Numbered from the stretch's first letter, positions 42,152 to 53,515 are shown. The stretch is DNA of 64,000 bases from Gadus chalcogrammus (GCF_026213295.1 NC_079426.1:25393079-25457078), one strand, 5' to 3'. Numbers and translations: made by a program. The notes: generated by a model not told the origin, from the letters alone.

Positions 42152-43207
42152 TATGAGGGGCCGTTTAGGACATAACTAATTGAGACACTCTCACACACAT
42201 ACCTATGAAACACTCTTACACTCACTACTGAAACACTCACACATACATACATACTCGTCTGAAACACTTACACATACATATGAGAAACACACACGCATAC
42301 ATACATACCTCTGTGGCATATACACATACATATGAAATGCTTACATTCATACAAGTGAAACATTTATACGTATCTATCTGAAACACTCATGCAAGCACAT
42401 ATTTGTATAAATGTTTCAAATGTCTGAATACGTTTTTCAGTTATATGTATGTATGCTCTTACATGAGGATGTGCAAGCGTTTCACATGTAGTATTCATAC
42501 CAGTAATTTCAGTAGTGACGGTGAGAGCGTTTCAATAGTGAATGTAAGAGTGTTTCATAGGTATGTGTGCATGAAATTCCAAGGTCAAGGTCGGCATTTA
42601 AACTGGAAGGCGGGAACAAAGAGTGCATTTTTGAACAGCCAGAGCGCGCCAATCTGAGCCAAAAAACCTGAAATGTCAGTCACGCTCTTCACCGTTGGCT
42701 TAGAAACCGGCACTCTTTGTTCCCACCTTCCGGTTTAAATGCCGACCTTGACCTTGGAATTTCATGCACACATACCTATGAAACACTCTTACATTCACTA
42801 TTGAAACGCTCTCACCGTCACTACTGAAATTACTGGTATGAATACTACATGTGAAACGCTTGCACATCCTCATGTAAGAGCATACATACATATAACTGAA
42901 AAACGTATTCATACATTTGAAACATTTATACAAATATGTGCTTGCATGAGTGTTTCAGATAGATACGTATAAATGTTTCACTTGTATGAATGTAAGCATT
43001 TCATATGTATGTGTATATGCCACAGAGGTATGTATGTATGCGTGTGTGTTTCTCATATGTATGTGTAAGTGTTTCAGACGAGTATGTATGTATGTGTGAG
43101 TGTTTCAGTAGTGAGTGTGTGAGCGTTTCAGTAGTGAGTGTAAGAGTGTTTCATAGGTATGTGTGTGAGAGTGTCTCAATTAGTTATGTCCTAAACGGCC
43201 CCTCATA
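42152..43207. mobile_element. 1.06-kb foldback element built of GAAACACTC-type repeats (TSD GTGTTC)
   Basis: The ends TATGAGGGGCCGTTTAGGAC and its complement are flanked by GTGTTC at 42146-42151 and 43208-43213. The two arms (about 460 bases each) are almost exact inverted copies around a short centre (about 42650-42690). Along each arm a TGAAACACT or TGAAACATT motif recurs every 25-45 bases, separated by CATACATA-type spacers. No coding region is credible; frames across it are repeat read-through. Confidence 0.75.
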
Positions 43208-43957
43208 GTGTTCACACACATATGTGGTGCTCGCACGGTCGTGTCTCATTGGCGGGCCAACGTCTCTGGGCGGGCCAGGCAGAGTAAGGGGAGGAGCATA
43301 GATGCTTTGTGACAGACCGGACATTCCAAATCAGCGCGCTTGAGCCTCCGTTTTTTCAAAGGCGAGCGACAGTTTTTAAGCACACTCCACAAATTACGTG
43401 ATTTTGTAATTCGTCCAGACAACTTATATCCAAACCATTTCCATACTATGGAGCCGTTGGTCTTTCGCTTGGCAACAAGCTCCTCGGAGCTGCATGCGCA
43501 GGCGGACTCCATAGCTGTGTTCGAAATCGTTCCCTATCACGGATATAGTGCACTATATAGGGTGCTCGCCATTTTGTAGTGGTGTTCGAATTCTCAGTGG
43601 TTAATTTCATGCACAATATAGTGCACTTAAAATACCCAATGAATAGTGAACGATTTCGAACACGGCTCATGTTTCAAAAAGTGACGTGAGTCAGTGGAGG
43701 GGGGGGGGGGCAGGCAGAGACTGTGTGTGAGCCGGAGGCAGAGCGGGAGAGACATAAGCAGAGTTATGAAATAGCAGGCGGCAGGCGCGGTTCGAAACTG
43801 GTGTTATTTGGAACAAATGTGCTATAATTTCAACGCAAATTAAATTATATCGATATTGACGATATGGTCATATCGATAGTTTAGTAGTTTCATATCGTGT
43901 TTGAAAAAATATCGATATATTTTAAATATCGATATATCGCCCAGCCCTACCTTGGAG

Positions 43958-44440
43958 TAGACTTTACCAGGGAGGCTGAGAAGTGTGATACCCCGGTAAT
44001 TGGCACACACTCTCTGGTCCCCCTTTTTGAACAGGGGAACCACCACCCCGGTTTGCCACTCCTTTGGCACTGTACCCGACTCCCACGCGATGTTGAATAG
44101 GCGTGTCAACCATGACAGCCCCTCAACACCCAGAGCCTTTAGCATTTCTGGCTGAATCTCATCAATCCCTGGGGCTTTGCCACTGCGGAGATGTTTGACT
44201 ACCTCAGTGACCTCCACCAGGGAAATTGACGACGAAACACCATCAACCTCGAGCTCTGCCTCCAACATAGAGGGCGTGTTATTCGGATTCAGGAGTTCCT
44301 CAAAGTGTTCCTTCCAACGTCCGACGACCTCCTCAGTTGAGGTCAACAGAGTCCCATCCTTACTGTACACCGCTTGGATGGTTCCCCGTTTCCCCCTCCT
44401 GAGGTGCCGGATAGTCTTCCAGAAGCACTTTGGTGCCGAC
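43958..44440 (-). pseudogene. RTE-like reverse transcriptase, N-terminal part
   Basis: Minus strand: VVGRWKEHFEELLNPN, VTEVVKHLRSGKAPGIDEIQ, WQTGVVVPLFKKGDQRVCAN, YRGITLLSLPGKVYSKV, the usual finger region. The reading is collinear with the part at 40331-41481 across the insertion. Confidence 0.8.
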
Positions 44441-44465
44441 CGAAAGTCCTCGTGTACGTTAATGT

Positions 44466-45134
44466 AAAAAACATAAAATAATTACATATTTAAATTAAAA
44501 CATTTGATTGATACTTGCATTTGAAAGAACGAGCGGTCTGAAACTCACCTGGCCATTTTGTTTGATGCCTTCCAATGCTTCCAAGTCTGTTCCAATCACA
44601 CCGCCACGCAACGTAGGCAACAGCAAATTTAGTTGTTTATTTTAAAGCTGGTAGCCGGCGCGCTGTTTATTACTGTATAATAAAGGCCCATCAAACACAC
44701 TGTTTTAGAAGCATTCGCTTCATGTGCTCCGTGGAAGTAAGGGTATTCCCATTTGTGCAGTCGTTATTACGACTTGTCGCATTCAAGTGCTCTGGTCGTA
44801 AATAAAAAAAACTCAATGGACGATACAAAGTTTTTTCTCCATTTAGGATTTGTGTCGTATCTACTGCAGAGCTCATTTGTGTTACAGCAGCAATTTCCAA
44901 TTCACAATTAAAAATATTGTGCTCGTAATCTGAGATACTGTAAATACAACTATGCAGATGAGTAGGCCTGCAGGAAGGAAGCATCCCCCCCCCCCTCCCC
45001 CCAAATGACCGTTGACTGTTGCACTGTTAATTGACGGCAATGGCGGATTCACAAGATTCAGATCAGCGGTAAATTTGTCCTATATATTATAAAATTGACT
45101 TTGAATGGTGAGTCAGCATTCAAAGTCAGAGTAT
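44466..45134. other. No gene seen
   Basis: AT-rich with a C-run at about 44986-45002. Short frames only. Confidence 0.4.
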
Positions 45135-45697
45135 TAGGGCCACATATGAAGAAAAAAAATATTTTTGACACGTCGACTAGTAAATTAACACGTCTGTTCA
45201 GGTCCCCCTCCTAAACAGACACATTTTTCCGCACAAACTTTTCAGCGTCCTTACACTAATCACCACACTGTGGCTCTGCCCTAAAACAGCGAGGATCTCT
45301 TTATTGTTAAACCCGATTCTGAAATACAATTTTACCAAATGATCCACACATCCATTGGATTCAGTGAAGGCCCTGTGGAGCGGTTGCTATCTCTCCCAAC
45401 TAATTTCAACTATCCTCAACATTTCGAGTTTAATGTCGACTTTAAAGTCGACAAATCGAGATTAAAGTCGACATAATATTTCAACTTTATTCTCGACATT
45501 TCGGGTTTAATCTCGAAATTTCGAGATTAGAGTCGACATGACATTGCAACTTTATTCTCGACATTTCGAGTTTAATGTCGAGATGTTGACTTTAAAAAAA
45601 TATACATAAATATTTTTGCCGTGACGAGATTAAAGTCGATACTTCGACTTTAATCTCGTCACGGCAAAAATATTGATTTTCTTCATGTGTGGCCCTA
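45135..45697. mobile_element. MITE with ends TAGGGCCACATATGAAG
   Basis: The left end TAGGGCCACATATGAAGAAAA pairs with the right end TTTTCTTCATGTGTGGCCCTA. No target duplication beyond TA is visible. The right half (45420-45673) is packed with TTTAAAGTCGAC, TCGAGATTAAAGTCG and TTTCGAGTTTAATGTCGA units in both orientations. No coding content. Confidence 0.65.
45609..45674. repeat. Perfect palindrome, 31-bp arms, 4-base loop
   Basis: Arms 45609-45639 and 45644-45674 (ATATTTTTGCCGTGACGAG and on) around loop TACT. The longest exact short hairpin I saw in the window. Confidence 0.95.
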
Positions 45698-46228
45698 CTA
45701 CTCGGTAGTAATTTACACTATTGCAATTCATATCATTATTAAAGTTTTTCTTCTTATTCCGTAACTATTTGGCTCATTAACTTCAGAAGTTTTAACCATT
45801 TTACATTTAGATGAATAGGCCTATGTTATGGCTAGGAAGGGCTGAAGTTAAAAAATAAATGTGAGTGTGACTTTTTAAAGAATGCACTGGTTAAAAATAA
45901 ATATATATAAATATAAAGGTTAAATATGCCAATAAAGAAGTCAGGCTACTAGCTAGCTATCATGAGATCATGTATTTATTCAGAAAAGATATTACCAGTT
46001 AAAAAGCATATACCATAATGCAAAAGTTGAAACTATTTTGCGTGCACATTAGGGCTGCCCCCTGAAAGTCGATGATTCGATCAGTCGGGAACCCCGGCAG
46101 TCTTTTTTTTTTCTTTGTCAGTGGTGTGCATTAATAAAACCTATTAATATTTAACTAAAAAAATTAACTACAAATATTTAATGTGGGTCCCGCCGTTTTA
46201 TTTTATTCAAAACAGGGCAAGAACATTG
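45698..46228. other. Upstream flank of HECT gene copy 2
   Basis: AT-rich. AGGGCTGCCCCCTGAAAGTCGATGATTCGA at about 46052 looks like a hAT-type MITE end. No promoter motif can be named with confidence. An acceptor-like ATTCAAAACAG lies at about 46205-46215, just before the ATG at 46229. Confidence 0.4.
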
Positions 46229-46943
46229 ATGGCGGAGCTGAGCCAGCTCCTGCGGCAGTATGGACTATCTCCTGCCCCCTCCCTGCCTCAGGCCACCCCA
46301 CCTGCCTTCCCCTCCCTGCCTCAAGCCACCCCACCTGCCTTCCCCTCCCTGCCTCAAGCCACCCCACCTGCCTTCCCCTCCCTGCCTCAAGCCTACCCAC
46401 CTGCCTTCCCCTCCCTGCCTCATGCCTACCCACCTGCCTTCCCCTCCCTGCCTCAGGCCACCCCACCTGCCTTTCCCTCATTCCCCCCCCTTCATCAACT
46501 CAACCGCCCTGACACTAGTTAGGGCGGGTCTTGGAAGGCTTTTCCAGCCCTACAAAAAAAAGAAAAAAGATTTTGCACAACAATGGGGGCATAGGTTTTT
46601 TTGTTGTGCCTCTACAGTCCAAACTCAAATACCAACGGTAGAGGAGACCTCCGGGCTCCAGGCAGCTGGCCTTGGAACCAAACAAGTCGTCTTCCCAGAT
46701 GTGCAATGCACATCTGGGCAATTCATTGCTGTCTTGGAAGATGGTTTTCCACCCCTAAAACTAGCGGGAGGATTCAAGATTATGAGGAGCTGCCGCAGCA
46801 GGGATCTGATAGACGCTCCTATGCCTGCATGGGGCTATACAGTGAGCTTTCTCAAAAACAACAGCAACCTAAGTAAGGCAGTGGCCTATATAGTCCCCAT
46901 GCAGCATAACCTGACTTTAAAGGAGGTTGAAAAAGAAATACCT
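46229..46943 (+). pseudogene. HECT copy 2, N-terminal exon with proline repeat
   Basis: Starts MAELSQLLRQYGL, then six 11-residue repeats of the PAFPSLPQATP type, then a C8 run. In the next frame come GRLFQPYKKKKK and a folded-looking segment (QVVFPDVQCTSGQFIAVLED, then FPPLKLAGGFKIMRS, then AVAYIVPMQHNLTLKEVEKE). The second part resembles the N-terminal module of fish G2E3-like proteins. The 3' splice boundary is unclear; the frame closes at 46944-46946. Confidence 0.6.
46271..46475. repeat. 33-bp coding minisatellite (six units)
   Basis: Units of the form TCCCTGCCTCAGGCCACCCC plus ACCTGCCTTCCCC, each coding 11 residues. Some units have TAC for ACC (Tyr for Thr). The C8 run follows at 46483-46490. 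Confidence 0.9.
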
Positions 46944-47014
46944 TAAAATCTCTCTTTTGTTTACATGTTTTATTTTGCTGTGATACACCATCATTTCTGT
47001 ACATTACATTTAAG

Positions 47015-47118
47015 GAGGACGACGTGGGGCATCTCTACCCTCAGGAGATGTGCTGCAGGTGTAACTCTGCAGTGCCGTTGCATCTTTTGCAGAGCCACCT
47101 GCAGAACTGCAAGAGCAG
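47015..47118 (+). CDS. HECT copy 2, C2HC zinc-finger exon
   Basis: Bounded by ACATTTAAG and the donor GTAAGC. Encodes DDVGHLYPQEMCCRCNSAV, then PLHLLQSHLQNCKSR, with Cys-x2-Cys, then His-x3-Cys: a UBZ4-like or C2HC finger that may bind ubiquitin. Open and with good splice sites. Confidence 0.65.
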
Positions 47119-47761
47119 GTAAGCAACTGTCACTATTCCGTTACTTTTTCAGTTCCAGTACAGAATTTTTTTAGTGAGCATGTGTGAGCCAAAGCTAAAC
47201 TTTTCCTACGTATAGTTGATTTATTGACTATCAATCATCTTGGTTGGTGGTTCTTACACTTATTATGCACTCTGATAGTGTTGACTGCTGTGACCAAAAA
47301 AATCTAATGTTGTTAATACACAGCCAAGGCTCTGTAAACTTGTATGTAGACAAAGGGTATGTAAACAAAGGGGCCCACCATAGCTAGCAACATGCCTGTT
47401 AACATGCCATTTTACAGAGCCAAGGAGTTGTAATAACAATGTTGTTTTGTTTAGCACACACACAGTAAGGACAGGTAGCGGCTCGTCAGGAGATATTCAC
47501 AGATTTTGACTAAGTGATTTTCACAAGAAACGTTCTCCACAATGGCTGACTCCACCCTTAAGAAGAATACAAAAAAATCTTTTTTTGCTTGATAACATTT
47601 ACAAAGCCATGTATATTTATACAGTACATCTCTTTTAATGCAACTTTTCATAGACAACCTGTCATATTTATCTTAATCTACATCTTTGTTATGTTCTGTA
47701 GCATTGGAACAATGGGGACAGACTCCAGCAGGACGTGAGTAAAAATGTGATCTACATATTA

Positions 47762-48663
47762 CAGGGCTCCAGACTAACTTTTTCCTTGGGTGCACTGGTG
47801 CGCCTACATTTTTAATTTGGGTGCACCAGCACGTATTTATGGTGCATCCAAGTTTTGAGTTGTTGAGGGGGAGGGGGGGGGGGGGGGTTGGACCGTGCAT
47901 GCCTTGCGCTGAGTTGTGGGGGGGGGGCAACCCGGGCAGCTGCACCGGTTGCACCGTCGATATTTACGCCACTGATTAATAATATTTTGACCATTAAATA
48001 AATGCCTTCAATAAATGCCGAATCTGTATCTCTCATAAAGAATATCGTCAGACAATGCCAAGGGATTGGTTCTGTCCCGAAAAACCCTCTGTCTCCGGAC
48101 TGGAGAGACGCCTGTACGATAAGTGCGCCGAGGTCCATGGGAACACCCACAAATGGTGACGCCATTATCGGAGGAGGGGCTAGGAAGCTGCGCACGCCGA
48201 TATAAGTAGCCGATCTCCGGGTAGACTCGCTGAAAAGCTGCTCCCGACCAGGTTTGGTTGCGAGCGTAAGTCACCATGGTAATACTGCGACGATTAAAGA
48301 GATCGACTTTCATGGTACAGCTAACCCAGGCTTTCAGCTCAACATACCTCGCTAACCCTCTAATCGAGCTTCGTAGTACAGGCCCCTGGATTGGGCTTCG
48401 CGGGTTTGTTTACCGGCGTTGCTATTGTTACCGGTCTTGCGTGTTCCAACGGTAATAAATCGCCGTCTAATCAATACTTCATTCACTGCCTCTTCCGTGG
48501 TTATTACAATATTATGAATAGACTGCTCTGTAAAAAAATAAATAATTATATTTATACCAGATACATTTTCAGTCGCACCGGTGCGCCCAAATAAAATATT
48601 TGGTCGCACTACCCCGAATTCTAGGCGCATGTGCGCCCAAATTAGGCGCACTCTGGAGCCCTG
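47762..48663. mobile_element. hAT-like MITE with ends CAGGGCTCCAGACTAA
   Basis: The left end CAGGGCTCCAGACTAACTTTT and right end GCGCACTCTGGAGCCCTG are inverted, flanked by TATTA on both sides. Subterminal GGTGCACTGGTGCGCC repeats are mirrored near the right end (GCACCGGTGCGCCC). The middle (48130-48300) holds a TATA-like GATATAAG, then GAGC/GTAAGT, a possible promoter and donor relic of a parent transposase gene. A G-run lies at about 47871-47888. Confidence 0.65.
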
Positions 48664-48796
48664 TATTATTTTTCTCTAGATAGATTACGTCACAGAAAGC
48701 ATAACAGAGGTCATTAGGGATGAGAATCGAGCGCCGGTTCCTATTCAGAACCGGTGCCCAGTGAACCAATTCTTTGGAATTGTCAGCAACATTTAT

Positions 48797-48990
48797 TTTT
48801 TTGATAAGAAAAGATAGTCCTTTATTAATCCCCCTTAGGAGAAATTCGCAGTGACCAGCAATACAGTGGAAAAAGAGAGTGCTACAAGAGTATACATACA
48901 ATAAATTTACCAATTTGAAATAAAATATAATTAAACTATTAGAATAAAGATAACATACTATACTACATGTAACTATGTAAATGTTAAATG
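48797..48990 (-). mobile_element. LINE 3' fragment
   Basis: The complement reads GAATTTCTCCTAAGGGGGATTAATAAAGGAC, the usual fish LINE 3' end (RTE/Expander-like). No coding sequence remains. Confidence 0.5.
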
Positions 48991-49372
48991 TAAATGTGCC
49001 AATGTGCAGAGGTTCCTGAGGTAATGCAAATGAAATAACTAACAAGGTTTAACTAACAAGGTTTAACAAGGCTACTCTTACACCTCACCTCCACAAAAAA
49101 AAAAAAAAATTCTCTTTCCCTTTGTGTCTATCCGCCATCCGTCTCAGGACGGCACTAAAACATGTGTAGGTTTCACAGGTCAGAAAGTCCAACAACAGGT
49201 CAAGTCATTATTAATCGAAATTAACATGTTAATTTGACAGCCCTAATTATTATAATACAGTGAAGAATCAAAGGACAGATTTTGATTGATATTACATGAA
49301 ATGTGTTCTTTTTAAAAACAAGATTTGAACTGTACTATGTTGTGTGCATGTTCTCATTTTTGTGTCATTAAG

Positions 49373-50426
49373 GACTATTCAGCAGCAGAGCACATGGTCC
49401 ATGAGGATTTGCCTGTTGCAGAATCATCAGTTGCTTTTCAACTGCTGGCAAGGTGTTGAAAATCAGTCTTTCATGTTCTATTCGATGAATGCTCATTGTA
49501 TTATTAACCCAGAATCCATTTGACCTTGTTGTTGTTTTTCATGCGTTTTTCAGCTGAACCTGTTAAAACATGGCAGGTTCCAAAGGGCCTGACTGCTGCT
49601 GGCTTTGTCGCATACTTGACGTCAATTTACCCCCAAATGGAGAGGAGAAACTTTCAGTTATGCAAAATTAACCGCCATAGGGTCCTTATCTCCCTTGAGG
49701 AGAAAACCCCTGAACAATTACGGTCCGGTGGAGTGTTGGGTCGTTTGGCTCTATATATTCGCCCTGAGGTTAAGTACTGTTCTTTATTGAATTTTTACAA
49801 AATAGATGTTTCAATGTTGTATTTTTTTTTTTTTTCATATTTCATAGAGTGACATTAAGAATGAGGAAGAAAAGGACTTGCTGAGTTCCATGAGAAAGTA
49901 ATTAGTGGTGTTTTCCCTTTCTCTGCACAAAAGCATACATGAGAAATTGTCATGCATTTAGTAATGTATTTGAAGTGCACAATACAAATAAATTATAACT
50001 ATTTTTTTGTGTGTAATCTCACCCTTTATGCATCTGAAACATCAAATCAGACAAGTGATGAGGATGAAGGAATGCTGGTAAGTTTACTTAACTAAGCTGT
50101 TATTATCTGTGACATAAAGTAAATGAAATACCTAGTACAATAAAATGGCACATAGTAAATTAGATACCACCTTATAGTAAGGATGACAAATTGATCCAGT
50201 AAATCAAAATTCTACATTGTTTTCTCTCCATAGCCAACATACATCATTTATGATTAGAAGGCATATGTATTTAATTCACTAAAACTTCTGAAGGGTTAAC
50301 AGATTGGAAAGTATACTTAACTGTGTGCACCCCAGTTAACAAGGTCCAGCATTTTTTTAACTCTAGAAATGTTTACAGGACTTGTCTGATCGAGAAGTAG
50401 ACCTGAACCAGGATGAAGAGCAAACG
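49373..50426 (+). CDS. HECT copy 2, linker exons
   Basis: Five candidate exons. 49373-49452 reads HMVHEDLPVAESSVAFQLL. 49555-49768 is the best of them, with VPKGLTAAGFVAYLTSIYPQ and LRSGGVLGRLALYIRPE. 49848-49897 reads SDIKNEEEKDLLSSMRK. 50051-50077 reads TSDEDEGML. 50379-50426 reads DLSDREVDLNQDEEQT. Acceptors are good (TTTTTCAG, TTTCATAG, AAATCAG, GTTTACAG); donors vary. Phases between the first three do not all agree, so a one-base lesion or a wrong junction is likely. Confidence 0.5.
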
Positions 50427-50869
50427 GTAAAGCAAGCGAGATCTATGAGTTATTCAAATTAAATCTAATCCATAGAAATGGGAGTTAAAGTGCTACAAGA
50501 AGAAAGGCATAGTAATTACAACCATACTGACCTTGAGCAACAGGAGGAGAAACATTGTCTGCTTTGTTGGATTTTCGGCAGTGATCGCAGCACAAATGCA
50601 ACACACAAATCAAAATAAATAAATAATTGCAGTGACAAATGAGAAAAATGACTGTCAGTCTCTGGCCAGGTATATACTGAAGGGCCAATCAAGGACAGTC
50701 TTTCCTTGATTTATAGATAGAGTGATATATCCACCCCCTTTTATTCTGTTTTCGGTTCCTACACCAATGTATAGAGAAAATTAGAACTTTTTGGGCATAC
50801 AGCTCTATTAAACATTAAGAGACCAGTCTGTTATTTGGTAACCCTTCCTTTTACAGTCCCCTAATTACT

Positions 50870-51110
50870 AGGTATTTACCCGGTACATACATGGTAAATC
50901 ATAGTGTATTACTGGGTAATTACCACTGGTATTAAGAATGTAAATACAGAGGTAGTTACCCGGTAAATACATGGTAAATCATAGTGTATTACTGGGTAAT
51001 TACCACTGGTAATAAGAAGGTAAATACAGAGGAATTATCCGGTAAATTATGGTGTATTACTGCGTAATTACCACTGGTAATAAGAAGGTAAATACAGAGG
51101 AATTACAGCT
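50870..51110. repeat. Subterminal GGTAATTACCACTGGTAATAAG repeats
   Basis: About three units of 60-75 bases with TATTACTGGGTAATTACC and AGGTAAATACAGAGG. Mirrored at about 61225-61460 in the right arm. Confidence 0.85.
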
Positions 51111-51539
51111 GATGTACCAAGTAAAACCTCCACTATCACCCATCAACTCAACTAAGTAGCGTGTAGTAGTAACTGTTTTAGGTTGGTAATAACTCCGATA
51201 TTGTGTACTTCCTAGGAAATTAGGCAACCAATTCTTAGAAACATCTATTATCCAAGGTTTATGTTGGTAACAGCCCAAATTTAATGATGTACTATCTAGA
51301 AATTAGCATAGTACTTCCCAATAAAATACTTTTTCTTAGTTATTATTCATAGCTACACCCATTTAGAAAGGGTTTATTCGATTTACCACTATGGAATTAC
51401 TTACCTGGTGACAACCTCTGCAGGAACAGTTTTCCTCTAGTGTCATGGTACATCTTCTTAAATACTGGGTACGAAGCCGTTTGTTTCCATGGTATTACCA
51501 GGTTCTTACCATATAATTTATAATAGATACATTCCATTA

Positions 51540-52430
51540 TCCATGCAGTCAACACAAACATGTACCATGTACGTTCTGCGACGTTACCAAGTAAAACACA
51601 ACAATTTACCCAGTAAGTAAGCTGAAACTGTACTGCAAAAAGGAAGCCTCGTTTGTTTCCATGGTATTACCAGGTTCTTACCATATAATTTATAATAGAT
51701 ACATTCCATTGTCCATGCAGTCAACACAAACTTGTACCAAGTACGTTCTGCGACGTTACCAAGTAAAACACGACAATTTACCCAGTAAGTAAGCTGAAAC
51801 TGTACTGTAAAAGGAAGCCTCGTTTGTTTCAATGGTATTACCAGGTTCTTACCATATAATTTATAAAAGATACATTCCATTGTCCATGCAGTCAACAAAA
51901 ACTTGTACCATGTACGTTCTGCGACGTTACCAAGTAATACACGACAATTTACCCAGTAATTAAGCTGAAACTACTGTAAAAGGAAGCCTCGTTTGTTTCC
52001 ATGGTATTACCAGGTTCTTACCATGTAATTTGTAATACATTCCCTTTTCCATGCAGTCAACACAAACTTGTACCATGTACGTTCTGCGACGTTACCAAGT
52101 AAAACACACCAATTTACCCAGTAAGTAAGCTGAAACTGTACTGTAAAAGGAATCCTTGTTTGTTTCCATGGTATTACCAGGTTCTTACCATATAATTTGT
52201 AATACATTATTCCCTTTTCCATGCATTCAACACAAACTTTTACCATGTACGTTCTGCGACGTTACCATGTAAAACACGACAATTTACCCAGTAATTAAGC
52301 TGAAACTGTACTGTAAAAGGAAGCCTTGTTTGTTTCCATGGTATTACCAGGCTCTTACCATATAAGTTGTAACTGGTTATTCCCTTTTCCATGCAATCAA
52401 CACAAACCATATATGTTCTGCAACATCGTT
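51540..52430. repeat. About 170-bp tandem repeat, left arm (six units)
   Basis: Each unit contains GTACGTTCTGCGACGTTACC, ATTTACCCAGTAA, GTTTCCATGGTATTACCAGG and CCATGCAGTCAACACAAAC. Unit starts are near 51570, 51748, 51918, 52078, 52248 and 52405. Open frames through it are read-through of the repeat. Confidence 0.85.
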
Positions 52431-52685
52431 CACCAGTAGTTAAGCATTTGAATTGTTGTTATAAAACCCCAAACCACTGTTGATGAAAGGCATATTAAAA
52501 TTAAACAAAATCAAAGGCTTATCTTTCAAACAATGCATATCTCACAAACAGGCACTGAACACTGAAGAAATCGGACGAAAAAAAGAGCCGTCCACATCAA
52601 CTCAATTTAAATGTTACTGATGGTTTTTTCATAAAACACATGACAGTGTTATGGCAAGTGACCACAAGGAAGACTGCTTCAACCT

Positions 52686-52893
52686 CTACAATTTGAATAA
52701 GTGGTGAATGCCATGCAGCAATCTGCCTATGGGAGCATCTTTGTGGTCATTCGCAAACCAATGAGTCCACTCGATGAATGAGAGATGGCTCTTTAGTGTC
52801 TTCTCCGTGAGGTATCCCTGCAGTCTCCACATCTGGGATGTGAAGGCTGACCAAGACCTGACCAGGTACCTCCAAATCTCCCCTTCCATACTG
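52686..52893 (-). CDS. Conserved frame in the left arm of the foldback (outward)
   Basis: Starts MEGEIWRYLVRSWSAFTSQM after an acceptor-like TTCTTTATTACAG (minus strand) and includes LSFIEWTHWFANDHKDAPIG and LLHGIHHLFKL, then stops. The right-arm copy (59971) codes almost the same residues. Domain not recognised; could be a captured terminal exon. Confidence 0.4.
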
Positions 52894-53515
52894 TAATAAA
52901 GAATCAGAAGACAAGAAAATAAACATTAGGACTGTCAATTAATGAACATTTCTAGAACATGTAGAACTCAAAGATTATTTTGTTTATCAGTTAAAAAAGG
53001 ATGCTGGTCCTCTGGCCATTGTGTTTGGTCATATTGAAAAGAGAAAAAGGCATAGCCATAAATACAGTTAATAGGACGGGAGGGGACAGGCTGTTAGCTC
53101 CGGTTAGCCCTTTAGCATCGAGCTAGCGGAGCTTCTGTCATTCAAATAACTCGGACATGTTGTTTAAAACCTATAACACCCAATTTATTAAAATATCCGG
53201 ATTTAATCGGGCTCTCTCCCATAAGTACAGTTAATAGGACGGGAAGAGACAGGCTCTGTTAGCCCCGGTTAGCGCGATGCTAAAGAGCAGCTCTACCGGA
53301 GCATGCCATCTCAACAGGTGCAAGTTAGCCTCCGGTTTGATATTTGCCAGATATTCGGTTTACCACCCAATCGGATTCATCAACATAAGTGCAATACATT
53401 ACGGGCTTAGTATGTTGAGGACGGTTTAGGACACCGTATCGCGAAAAATGACAAACACATGTTGACGCCATCGATTGTGCAACAACGTCATTTACGTTCT
53501 CTTTCAAGCAATCGT

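Larger units (their letters stand above)
41490..43949. mobile_element. hAT-like element with TSD CCTTGGAG
   Basis: The ends TAGGGCTGGGCGATAT and ATATCGCCCAGCCCTA form a perfect 16-bp inverted repeat. The 8-bp duplication CCTTGGAG lies at 41482-41489 and 43950-43957. Subterminal ATATCGATAT repeats occur at both ends. Inside are a G-run, a degenerate copy of the 20329-type MITE (41760-42150 and 43208-43400) and a separate foldback (42152-43207). No transposase, so non-autonomous. Confidence 0.85.
40180..44452 (-). mobile_element. RTE-like LINE, 5' truncated, split by a hAT-like element
   Basis: Inserted with a 13-bp duplication TGTACGTTAATGT (40167-40179 and 44453-44465). The coding strand is minus. 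The 5' part of the endonuclease is missing at 44452. The 3' end is GC-rich (GGGGAGCAGCTCAAGC complement) and ends near 40180. The body is interrupted by 41490-43949. Clade call (RTE/Rex3-like) is tentative. Confidence 0.85.

Noticed and set aside
42152..43207. Regularly spaced repeats considered as a CRISPR-like array
   Set aside because: Motifs are short and diverged, spacers are simple sequence, the whole is a palindrome, and the genome is eukaryotic.
42403..43208. Frames such as those with FHRYVCMK and YMRMCKRF
   Set aside because: Products of the TGAAACAC/CATACATA repeats in the foldback arms; the same sequence appears from both arms.
46203..46481. Minus-strand frame of Arg-Gln-Val-Gly repeats
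   Set aside because: Antisense of the proline-coding minisatellite, which has a coherent sense protein.
51584..52246. Several 60-100-codon minus-strand frames sharing a KLYGKNLVIPWKQTRLPF-type sequence
   Set aside because: They are translations of the 170-bp tandem repeat; each frame repeats with the DNA unit and ends at random positions.
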